Program-made: the position numbers and the translations under genes
Shown: one piece after another, positions 26,801-39,114 of the stretch
Numbering within the stretch: the stretch's first letter is position 1
Layout: every line of letters starts with the position of its first letter
NCBI GenBank assembly: GCA_940671915.1
Contig: CALNVZ010003429.1
Coordinates: 27,444,879-27,508,878 of the forward strand
Source: Paracentrotus lividus
Lineage: Eukaryota > Echinodermata > Echinoidea > Camarodonta > Echinidae
Length of the DNA stretch: 64,000 nt
Direction of reading: 5' to 3'
Notes under the pieces: model-generated
Seen by the model: the letters and a program-made list of their open reading frames with translations, nothing else
What the model was told of the DNA's origin: nothing
Database searches by the model: none

Positions 26801-29800
26801 TTTGTCATTGTAAACTAAGGCATTATAACTTGACAATACATTCAAAGTTATGAGTGTCACCATGCTTGAGCTTTATCGACGAGGCTACTCTTTTGCTGTT
26901 TTTTCTTCCGATCTACTCTATTTACAATTTTGGCATTAAATGAACCTACTTACACAATGTTCACGTTTTTCATATTTTCAACCTTTTCTTTCGTAGTAAA
27001 AATGAGCGTCGAATTATGAGAAAAAGAGAAGGAAAATACCTGGAGGCTCTGCATTACAATTGAATAAAATGATAAACAAAATAAAGACACCTTTTTTTTC
27101 GGACAAAATAAATTTCTCTTAGGACTTTTTACAAATAACGTATGCGACAGATATAGTTCAAGTAAATTTATTCTGCATATCTGAGCTTATAAATAAGGCT
27201 ATTTTTTTCTTGTAAAATAAAATAGATATTGACGATACGTCGTTCAACATTATGCCAATCTCATTTCTAAGCCCCCCGCCCACTTTCGTCAGCAAACGTG
27301 TACAAAAACGGAAAAATTACATACATGTTGTGATTTTTAGCCTGTTCAAGCCCACCCCCCCCCCCACTTGTGCTTCAGCCCTCCAACTTTCCCAGGCCCC
27401 TGATTGGTTAATATATTAGCTTGGTGTTAATGTAGCGGAAAGCTACTTAATACCGGCGAGTTCCTACAGGAGTTACTTTAACAGAAACAGAAACGAGACA
27501 GTCCTTTAGGGGCAATTGTAACAGCTTGTTACAATTGCCCCTGACAGAGTCGACAATATTTTGGAGAGATTTTTTCTATCTAGCTTAGGTATTCATCGTT
27601 GGAACTTTAGCAAAATATGGCCGAAGAACATATTTTCTAAATAATAAAATGACAGCCGTAGCTCATCCACATATTTGTCCAGAAGAAAAACAATGGGTAA
27701 TGTGAAATATTACTTTCCTGCTCAAAAAACGATTTTTCTGCTGTAAAAAGTTCCACGAACCGTTAAATCTGCAACCTCATACAGCATATGGAGCGATGAG
27801 ATGCGCATGCTCTGTACAAACTTCAAGTTTATAGCGTGTTTCTGCTAGGGAATTGCCCCGTGTTACAATTGTCCCCGGTCTCCCCTACAAAGCAAAAAGG
27901 TTAACCATCACATTTTTGCATAATATTTGTCTGTTTCTTGACTTTGGCTTATTTATGTCTGAAATATTAGCTGATTTATTCTGTTATTGTTATTTACTGC
28001 TTTTGGCTGCCCATATGCAGGTGATAAATGAATAGGCGAATCCTGCCGCTGTCCAGTATTTGTGTCCGTCACAAAAGTGGGCGTTACTCATTGAAGCATG
28101 CATTACTTTGGACTTTCAGTTGGTGTCAAATAATAGTTTAGGATATGAGCTTTATCTACATATATATTCTCCCCCCCACCGAACCATAAATTTTTTAATT
28201 TGGTAGCCACTTTAAAAAGTGTATAGTTCTTTCTGGGACACACTGCATATAGGGTAGATGTAGCGGAATACCGGACAGTAGGGAATATCGGACGGTCACC
28301 ACATGTCCAGCCCTAGCTGCCAACATAAGATCAACTGAGTTGAAATACCGGCATCTATTGGTCAGGTGGTCTGTCTGGAGGTTGAAATGCTGTATCGACA
28401 ACAACAAGTGAGAAATCTCCGAGAAAACTACCACACAATCTGTCAAGTAGGAAAATTTGCAGCCTGAAAAAATGGCCTGATGTAAAAATTGACATTTTAG
28501 AGAATGTGATGGTATAAAAATAGAATTGGGGCATGACCTCTAATTTCATGCATTATGGACATGTGGTGGAGGGTGGCCAAAACGTGTATGGAGTGTTTGC
28601 ACTGTACAAAGCCTGTGTATTGGGGTGTAGGGATACCGGACACCACATGGCGGTTGTTTGTTTTACTTCCGGGTTGAGTTGCTAAGCATGTAGATCAAAA
28701 TAATAAGTTGCATATATAATGTATTATATTTATTTAATTAAATTGTTTGACAATTTTGAAATGTCTATTTCTCTTTATTATTATTGTGATATGTCAATGA
28801 TCTACATGAGATATAAAGTTATTCTGAGTGTTTTGAAATTTTGTAGTAAAATGCAATAATAATCTTCTAAAAATGAATAATTTATACAAAATCATTACAA
28901 AACATGTTAAGTTGAAGGTTTACATTCAAATCAGTGCTTCCAGAATATCTTTATGCCAAAAAAGGGTAAAAACATACTGTCCGGTATTTCCTACACTGTA
29001 GGAATGCTGGACAATTTACGATGACGTCATTATTTGCATATACTGCCTCAACAATATTTGATTACCTCAATTTTTTTGGAAAATAAAGTTGAATGATTTA
29101 GCTAAGCAATGAGAATCTTTTTCTTTTGTGATTTATTGTTTTCAATGTGCTAATTAAGCAAATGAGAGCTTAAGTGGCCGGTATTCCCTACATTTACGCC
29201 TACCTGTTATATTTCGGCAATAGGAGGATCTCACTCATTTTTTTAAAATTTATTTATTTTTTGCCTGCGGGGGGGGGGGGGGAGAGGGGAAGGGGGTCAT
29301 AAATTTCTAATTCTCTATTTGCAATGAAAAAATACATGAGCATATTTATTTTGTTGGGTGGCTTTAGAGTTTACTTATAAATGATCATGTTTCTTCTTTG
29401 TGGATATTTAATCATCATTATCATTTTATTATTAATTCATTTCATGATAAATGAATCAAAGGTTCCACTTCACAAGACCTGCATATTTGCAAATTAAAAA
29501 CAAACATAGGGAATTAGTGGGGAAAATTATTGCGAAATCGTCACTTTCTTTTTTTTTTTTTTTTAGCNNNNNNNNNNNNNNNNNNNNNNNNNTATGTGTA
29601 TAATCAAGTACTCGTTTTATATTTATTGAAAACAATAATCACTGTCACGATTATTAGAAGATTAAAAATTCTGGTAGCATTTATATTATCTTTCTCTCTC
29701 TAGTTTACATCTAACACGTTATTGAGGCATGATCAAATAAATTGGTGATTTGTCGTGTTTAATCACTATAGTAAGCTTCTAATAAGCAGAAGGATAAAAA

Positions 29801-29914
29801 AGAGGTAAAAAATGTGGAGGCTTTTCCCAACTTAATTGATGATAATTATCATGAAGATACATAAGACTGAATACCGCTATGTACAAAACCGTTTATAAAG
29901 GGAAAAGGGCCTCA

Positions 29915-29978
<64 letters not shown>

Positions 29979-32900
29979 GCATTAGGCAAACGCCTGAGAT
30001 TCATCAGTTCGGCCTAACTATACGTAAGTCGTAGTATTTAAGTCCCCTCCAATCAAAATGATGTAACTTTTGAACCAAGAGGAGTTTTACGAATTTTATT
30101 ACATGTGCTTGTAGGTAGTTTTATCAGCTTCCATTTTAGTGAATTTGACTGAAGTTCATTGAGTCCATGCTTCAATGAGCACAGTCAAAAGGAAAAAATG
30201 TCACTTTTCGAAAGTCACAAGGTTAGTTTCGTAACTTTAATTCCATAATATTGGAAAAAATTCAAACTTGTCAACAAAAGATATGTTCAGAAGGGTTGTT
30301 GCACTTAATTTCTAACACTGACGTCAAACGTCTTTGCATTAAATTCCACAGTTGGATGAACATGAGGTAAAATTTGCGAAAACTGCATTTTGTTTTACAC
30401 ATTTATACTTTCAAAAAGTATTAATTATGACGGAATATGCAATTTGGAAAAGTATTTTAAACAATAGTCATCAATTAACGGTTGAATAAACACTTAATAA
30501 AACAAAAAAGGACATTTTCAAATTTCTAAGGTAAGTATTGTTCCACTTTTGTGTAATAAAATCATTTCAACAACATGTTTGTGTTATGTGTATGTCAACT
30601 AATTTTTTTAATTTTTTTCAAATGATGCTATGGCATTTTACTAAAAATTTACGCGTTAATGAACACGTTATATGTGAAAAGCCGTTTTTTTCTTTTTTTA
30701 TAAACAAAATTCAATTGCTTACTTTGAATAATTGTCACAGACCTTCTTGGATAGTTCATTTGATTTGAGTTTCCCGAAAATTGCAGTGTTTTATGCTTCA
30801 GTGAGCAGAAGTTATTAGAAAAATAAGCAAATGAGAAGAAATTTCAGAGCTTTTGCCCTACTCCGTGCCTTATCAGATTCTCAATTTAGCATTTGTTTCT
30901 GTTCGGTAGTACCACCCTGAAGTTGTGTGCCAAGTTTCATGAAAAAAAACTTTCAGTAGAATTGACAAAAATCATCAATGAAATTTAACCGAATTTCAAT
31001 TTTGTTAAAATTTTGACTTCCTCTCCATTGACATTGTGAAAATATCGAGGCAAAAAAAAAAAAAAACAACAAACAAACAAACCCCAAATCAACATGCTGG
31101 AACTTTTTAACAAAATGGTGTTGAGTAATGTCGTTTGGCTGTTATGATCATACACTCATCGATTAACTTATGTGCGAATATGAGATAAAATCATTGCGTA
31201 ATGCATGAATAAACACACGTTACAGGCAAAATTGTAATGACAAAAGTCAAGTTTTAAGTGTGCGCACTCATCCATGCAAGATGAATAGTGCTCATGTTTT
31301 CACAAAATGTGTCAATGATATTGATGATAATATCTGATGTCAATTCTGTGAATAAAATTGTTGGATTTTTACCATTTTTGGAGGCCTGAACATAATTCTC
31401 AAAATTGTGCTCACTCATCCATGAAAAATAGGAAAATGTATTGGGATTTGGGGTTGGATGGTCAAATTTTGGATGATAAAACCACCAAAAACAATTAAAC
31501 ACAAGGTAAAAAGAAAATTCTACAAAGTTGTTATTTTTGCAGACCAAAATATGACCTTTGTGTCTTTTGAAAATGTCCACTTTTGCTTTAGACGTTCATC
31601 ACCCATGCATTTATCAAGGGATCGATGTCATTTTTTTTCACAGAAGGTGTTTAATAAATGTAGAAAACCTCCCTCTAAATTATTGTGCGCAAAACAAGCC
31701 CATTCAAAAGTTACATCATTTTAATTGGGGGGGGGGGACTTACTTTTTTGTCTTGCATATTATAGATAATAAATTGCTATTGTAAAATGCAATTACCTGT
31801 ATAATTATATAAACCGATAGAGAATAATAAATAAATAGAAACAAAAACTCCTGAAAGTTGAAAATAAAGAACAGTTCTAATAACAGGCTGGAAAGAAAAA
31901 GGGAGAGAGTGATTATTTAAGTGCACGTAAAGGCTGGAAGATGGCGCAGCGATTACGAGAACAAACCTAAAAGTCATCCGAATCCATTATTTTGATTATC
32001 ATTAGCTCTAGCCTCGTACATTTTTAAAGTGAAATTTTGGTATAAACTGTTATGTCATTCGTGACGGAAAGGGAGTTGGTGAGAGTGGGTGCAGAGTCGG
32101 CCTTTACCCCAAAATTGACCAACGGGTTCCAAAAAGAGTTGTTGTTCAGGCACGTAACTAGGATTTTTATGGGAGGGTTCGAAATCTGCAAAAGTGGACC
32201 AAAAGGTATATTAAAAATTTTTTACGTCACGCCGGGCGAGCAAAAAGGTACACCAAAATTTTTTCACGTTATGCTGGTCGCGCGATAAGGGGGGGTAGGT
32301 GTTCAAAAATTTTCTGCCTTCTGCCCTCAAGAAGAGTACCATATATTAGCTATAGGGGTAGGCTAAGATCGGCCCCAAAGAAATTGATAAGTAAAAAAAA
32401 AAAAATGTATCCATTTTTTTTTTTTTTTTTTTGGGTAAAGCGGACCTCTGATCGCCAGCGGGGGGGTTCCTTCGAACCCCCGAACCCCCCCTGGTTACGG
32501 GCCTGTTGTTCAGTGACAATACTTTATTGTAACAAAATACATACGGCGCTTCAGCATTCATACAATAATTATATGTTGTTTTTTTTTTTTTTTTTTTTTT
32601 CATTTTCCTTTTCTGTAACGTGTCTTTGGTGCTATCATGGGCTACTCTCGCCCTTAGTGTACGCTCCTCATTTTTATATATTTCACTCGTTCTCTTCATA
32701 GACGATGTTCACTTCAGCATCTAACCATCTCTACCTCGCCAGTAAGCAACACGTCTATTGGAAACACATCAAGATTCTTGTACCAAACACCTGGTCTCTT
32801 CAGAGCCAGTATGAATTTGCGAGGACCGAAACCTACGATACTGCAAACATAAAAGTACATCATTACACAGATGACGAACCCTATGTTAAACAGAGTAAGG

Positions 32901-35900
32901 GCTGCGGGAAGCAAGGAGAGGATATGCACATGACCCCGAAGTATATTCTAAATGAGACGTATCGAGAGGATAAGTTTGGCTGCACAGGTAGGTGCTATGA
33001 GTATCCGTAATAGGTATGATACTAGGAGTTGCCTTTACCGTAAAGGGGGAAAAAAGTAGTAACTAGTCCGCAACCTAAGAATCTCTCCTCGGAAAACCAA
33101 TACGGGACCGTTAATTCTAAGACAAGAAGCCCAGAAATTTACTTCTGCTATTTTTGTCTTACAATGATACATAACGTTACTACGACACAATGCATGCTGA
33201 AAACTTACCAGAATTTCCTCTGAGGGCATAAGGCTTAGTGCACGATTTTTTATTGAGGAAAATTAGTATTCAATCAATGATAGAAGGTATTCCACATTAT
33301 TGTATTTTTAATAAAATATCTTTGTTATGTTTAATATTTCTTTAATTTAGTTTATGCTTTTTTCTTTATTGTGTTTCTTAATTACTTTTTTTTTAAATAG
33401 ATTGTTTAGTTAAAAAAAAACCTGTGTAAAGTGTTTAATATTTTTTGCAAAAGGAACATTATAAAAACTCGATTAATTACCAAATATCATTACTACTTGC
33501 ACGTGATCAATTACAAAAAAATCATAACCGATAGTTTGCAAATTTTGTTGACTTTGAACGGGTCGCCAAGCATTCATTCAAGTTTTGTAGATCCTCGGCC
33601 GACTCATTTCCGTGTTACATTGACCCAGAAAAGGTCGGATATTTGCGACAAGGAAAATGGTCAGAAATCTGACCCGGGGTTATTAAGAGTGTACAGTGTC
33701 CCCAAAATTTATTTGTACACTTTGAAAAAAATGAAATTAAACAAATCGATGTTGGTTTGAAATTTCAGTTACTATTTATATCAGATGGTAGGTAATGATG
33801 CCATCACCTGAACCCTAAATATCAAATGTTCCGTCAGTCTCTGAGGTTCTAGGCCGCCATTTGCAATTTTCATGGCCCAAAAATTATTTGTACACTTCAG
33901 AAGATGGGTTTTTGAAAGAGTGTTTAAAATTTTGGGGGTACTTCTTGGACTTCCAGGGCAGTCATCAACATCCTTGGCATACTGTTGAACAATTTAGCAC
34001 TCAGTTCACCGCCAATATCATTCCAAGTTCGCTGGAGCGTGTCCTGGAGCTGCTAGAGGTTTGATGGTGAGTCTAGAGGGCGCTGTCGCTTCAGATCACC
34101 TCTCATGTGCTAAATAGGGATTAAATCTGGGATCTGAGGTGCCTTTTCTAGCTTCTTAACAAGTTTCTGCTAAAATAATGCTTTAATATGCTTCGCTGCA
34201 TGCGTGGGGTCCCTGTCATGTTGGAACACAACTTGAAGACCAATCAGCCTTTATGCAAGTGGGAGCCTCTAAGAGGCAAAAATAGTCTCATGGACATCTG
34301 TTTTCATGATGATATTGATAAACAGACAGTAAGCAATTAAATATTGCAATTTGCGACCAAAGAAAATTGCATCCAAGGCCACAAAGGCTGAGGAATGACT
34401 GGGTGCCCTCAGAAGTGTCTGCAACAGGCTAAATGGCTACATGACTATAAATGGAATAATTGGCAAGAAAAAAGCCAAATGTAAGGGACAGTAACAAAGA
34501 AGCGTCATGATTTTGCAAAACAACATGTAAACAAGCCTGCAGAGTTCTAGCACTCTGTCCAAAGACCTAATAAGTGTAAAAAGTGATTGGATATGATGCA
34601 CGGGACCATGTGTGTCTTGTAGGAAGCTTTCAGTCAGTCATGCTTGGAGCCAACAGTGAGGCATAGTGGAGGATGTTTCATGATTTGGAGTTGTATGGCA
34701 GCTAGTAGAGTTGGAGAGATAAATTTCATAACATGGCATCATGAATGCTGAAGCCACGAGGATATCCTTACCCCTCAGAATGGCTCAGATGCTCCCATCG
34801 GCTTCAAGTCTGAATGGTGGTCAATTTACGGTCCGATATAACAATGACCCCAAGAACACAGCAAACCATATTAAAGCAATATCGCAACAGAAACATTTTA
34901 AGCTGCAAGACAGGGCACCTCACAGCCCAGATTTAATCCCCATTTAGCACATGAGACGTGATCTGAAGCGACAGCGCCCTCTAGACTGACCATCCAGCAT
35001 CCATCAGCTCCAGGACACGCTCCAGCGAACTTGGAATGGTATTGGCCGTGAAATGAGTGCTAAATTGGTCGACAGAAGGTTGATGACTGTCCTGGAAGCC
35101 AAAGAAGACCCCCAAAATTTTAAACACTCCTTTAAAAACCCATCTTCTGAAGTGTACAAATAATTTTTGGGCTATGAAAATTGCAAATGGCGGCCTAGAA
35201 CTTCCGAGACTGGCGGAACATTTGAGATTTAGTGTTTAGGTGATAGTAACATTACCTACCATTTGATATAAATAGTAAGTAAAATTTCAAACCAACGTCT
35301 ATTTATTTAATTCCCTTTTTTCAAAGTGTACAAATAATTTTTGGGGACACTGTACATCATACATTATCTGCAATATCAATTGTGAACCAAATTTGGGTTC
35401 AACCGCAAATAATTAGACATCGTCACTTAGGCTTCCAATATTCTGACGACGCTGCTAGGACTCGAAGTCTAGAGATTTTTGGTCTTGAAATGAGTTTGTC
35501 ACACGCATTTAATTACTATTAATTGTTCCATGATAAACGAGTTGATTACTGGCTGCAATGCTATATGTTATTGGTCTTTACTTTTTTTCATCGCCATTTT
35601 CCCAATCACGTTCCTTGACCATGGCAGGCAGTTAATGTATTCTTTCTTTTAAAAGTTTTAAACAGTATTATCAAAGCTACAGCTCCATTTGAGAAACTGA
35701 AATAGTTTCAAATGAACAGTTTTTCGAACAGATATCATTATATCATTAATCAAATAGTGAATTCATTTATATATAATACGCCTAATGCCCGGAAACGGGT
35801 TTGACACAGAAACTTTTAGGAATAAGATACATGTACATACATATCGAAAAAACTGTTATACGTTGTGCAATATTTCCAACTTCATTAAGAGGTTAACAAG

Positions 35901-38900
35901 CATGTAGTAAAAACTATTCAAAAGTTGTGTAGAGAACTCACACTTGATTTCATACATATATATTTTAATTCATTCATTTAAAACTTTAACTTTTTAATTG
36001 ATTAAAAAGTTAACAAACATATAGTTAAAACTATTTAAATGTTACGTGGAGAATTAACAATGTATCTCATGCATAAATGATTGTATCAAAAACACAGATA
36101 AAAACTTGAAAATTTGACAGACTTCTTCTGACCAAAGCGTAAGATCTAGACAAGCTATTTCCCTTGTCTTTTTGAGTTTCTTTTAGAGCGCCTTAGACAG
36201 TTTTGCATGATCCTCGTCTCATCTACTTTGCTGCACACTTCAGACACAAGCTCTCTCCATCGTCGCCTGTTCTCTACTACTGTTTTCCACTTCTTCAGGA
36301 CATCTCCTCTTCTCAATGTTGCTTTCATTACGTCCTTGTATTGCAGAAGTGGTCTTCCCACCTTCCTTGAGCCAGTCTCAAGTTCTCCATATAATAGAGC
36401 TTTTACTGGTCTAGCATTGTCCATTCGGGCGAGGTGGCCAATCCAACGCAGTCTATCCCTCGTGAGGATAACTTCCATATCGTTGACACCTGCACGTTGC
36501 AGTACTTCATCATTTGTGATGAAGTGATCCCACTTGATCTTCATTATTGAACGTAGATGTCGTTGTTGTATGGTGCGTAGCTTATTGACCTGATGCTGAT
36601 ACAAAGTCCATGTCTCACAGGCATAGGTGAGAATTGGCATGACACATTGGTTGTAGACTTTGACTTTCGTTGCAATGGTGAGGTCTCTGCAGTCAAACAC
36701 CCTCTTCCTTAATCTCCCAAATGCACAAGCCGCTGCCTGGATTCGGGCGGTTAATTCCTTATTCATCATGCAGTCTTTTGTGACATAGCTTCCAAGATAT
36801 TTGAAGGAGTGTACTCTGGTCAGCGTGACACCATCAATATGGAAATCAATTTGTGTGCCAACAGACATTGTCTCAGTTTTTGCTTTGTTGATACTAAGTC
36901 CCATTCGTTTTGACATTTCATTGTAGGCTGTAAAAAGTCTTTGAATATCGTCAGCATACTGGGCTTCTTGCAGGTACGTAGAAAGAGTCTTCCTCTTGGC
37001 TTTCAGTCTACGGAGGTCAAAGATGTCTCCATCATAGCGAAAGCGTACTTTGATGCTGGTGTTCTTTTGCATATTTCCAAAGGCGAGTTTAAGTAAGACT
37101 GCTGCGAAGATTCCAAACAGCGTTGGAGCAAGTTTGCAGCCTTGCTTCACACCACTGTTGTACTCGATTTTGTCAGTCAGTTCGCCATTGATGAGCAGTC
37201 TTGCTTTCATGTCTGTATGTAGAGCTTTAACTATTGCAACAAACTTTTCAGAACAGCCAATTTTCCGAAGGATAAGGTAGAGCATCTCACGGTTAATGCT
37301 GTCAGAAGCTTTTGTAAAATCCACGAACGCTATATGTAGAGATGTTTGCTGCTCTCTGCTCTTCTCCATCAGTTGCCGGAGTGTGAAAATTCCGTCAATA
37401 GTACTCCTACCACCTCTGTAACCAGATTGTGATTCTGGGTACACATGATCCGTGATCTTATGCAGTCTTTGATGAAGGATGTTGGCAAAGACTTTGCCTA
37501 CCACACTCAGGAGGGAAATTCCTCTATAGTTGCCGCAGCTGCTTCGATCACCTTTCTTGAAGATAATTGTAATGTTAGCGTCAATTAGCTCTGATGGTAT
37601 AGCTTCACTCGTCCAAAAAGTATTGAAAAGATTTAGAAGATGTTTACTTAGTGAAACTCCTCCATGCACAAGTGAATCCATGACATATGCTCCGGCGACA
37701 ATTGCTCCGCTATAAATTCCATACACTAATCGAATGACTAACTTCAACCAGGGACTTTACACTATACCCTACCCTAAACCTAACCCTAAACCTAATATAA
37801 ATCCCTATTACAGCCCTAACCCTAACCCTATATCTTAGACGAAATAAAGCCCGGAGCAATTGTCGCAGGAGCAAATGTCGGGTCACCTGCACAAGTACCT
37901 CAGGAGGAATCCCATCAGGTCCTGCACTCTTCGCACATCTAGTGTTTTTCAGAGCTGTTTCAATCTCATTGAGGGTTATTGGTTCTTCCATTTCATGATG
38001 GACAGGATGTTGACCTATTTCAGCCAATATATCAGAATCAGCAGCTGCCGTTGGTTTGTTGAGAAGAATCTGGAAGTGTTCAACCCATCTCTCTCTAATG
38101 TCGTGTACAGATGTCAGTAGTTCTTCATTCTCTGATTTCACTTGATGCGTGGTTCGAGTTCTCGGTCCGTAGATAGAGTTTTAATTAGTGTTGCATAGAA
38201 ATCTCGTTGGTTCTTTTCTTGAGCATATTTCTCAGCATTTGCAGCTTTCTCCTGAAACCACTTGTTCTTTAGATTTCTTATATGCTTTCTGAGATCTTGT
38301 CTATTTCCTTTCAGTTTTTTGTCCTGGAGCAATCGCTGAATCTCAACATCTTGATCATCAAACCAATCATTCTGTTGCTTTTTTCTCTTTCCATGTACAT
38401 GTTTTGCAGCATTGCTCAGGACACTCTTGGTCTTGTTCCAGTCATCTCTGCATCCTTCAAGCTCATTTTTCAAAAGCTGTTGGAGCTCCTGCTTCTTTTC
38501 TGATGTCATGTTAATGTCATATTTTGGAGGAGGTTTTCTTCCTCGCTTCTGTCTCTTAAAGTTGATCTGGCATTTACAGACTAGCAGCTTGTGATCAGTG
38601 TAGCAGTCAGCTGTTGGATCGATTTTTGTGACTGTGATATCAGCAACTGCCTCCTTGTTTGCTAGTACATGGTCCAATTGGTGCCAGTGTCTTGACCGTA
38701 AATGTTGCCAGGTGTTTTTCAATCGATTCTTTAGGCGGAACATGGTGCCCATTACTGTCAGTTGGAAGCGTGTACAGAATTCTAATAACATGAATTCATT
38801 TACAGCCCTGAGTAATTACTCAAAGTAAACCAAGAATACGGAAGGTACAAATTTTCACCCTTTTCAAATTGAAATTTGGAAACCTTTTGAAATTACCTCA

Positions 38901-39045
38901 AAAGAGTGCACCATTTGTCCTTTTTTGAATTGTGTTAGATTACAGTGCAAGCATTTATACAATATTCCATTTATAGCATCGTATTAATTCAATTTGTACA
39001 ATCAGTATTGGACAAGGTGACAATTAAATTTAAAAAAAAATAATA

Positions 39046-39114
<69 letters not shown>

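Larger units (their letters stand above)
18231..28245. mobile_element. Foldback element A, second copy (contains B, C, D copies)
   Basis: The left end is badly damaged near 18231. The right end is intact, with the GGGACACACTG terminus at 28245. The nested element B copy spans about 18525-27887 with its GGGGAGAC termini. Confidence 0.6.
14711..29567. repeat. Second, indel-rich copy of the ~14.7-kb segment
   Basis: Collinear with 1-14671. Differences are dominated by single-base insertions and deletions, often in short runs, heaviest at about 14711-27430. From about 27430 to 29567 the copies agree much better. This looks like raw long-read sequence joined to polished sequence. It ends directly in a run of Ns. 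I list nested elements here only when they help a reader locate them. Confidence 0.9.
36150..38830 (-). mobile_element. RTE-like LINE, 5'-truncated, split by a small foldback element
   Basis: Minus-strand non-LTR element. From right to left: the end of an endonuclease, a linker, reverse transcriptase, and a C-terminal region with RWIGHLARMD and LYGELETGSRKVGRP motifs typical of RTE-like elements. The 5' part of the endonuclease is missing beyond about 38830. A 214-bp insertion at 37674-37887 and a frameshift near 38141 break the frame. No host role is expected; it sits antisense in CLCA intron 2. Confidence 0.85.

Noticed and set aside
37761-37832. True telomere or chromosome end
   Set aside because: Only a few degenerate CCCTAA-type units, inside a 214-bp element with target duplications in the middle of a LINE.
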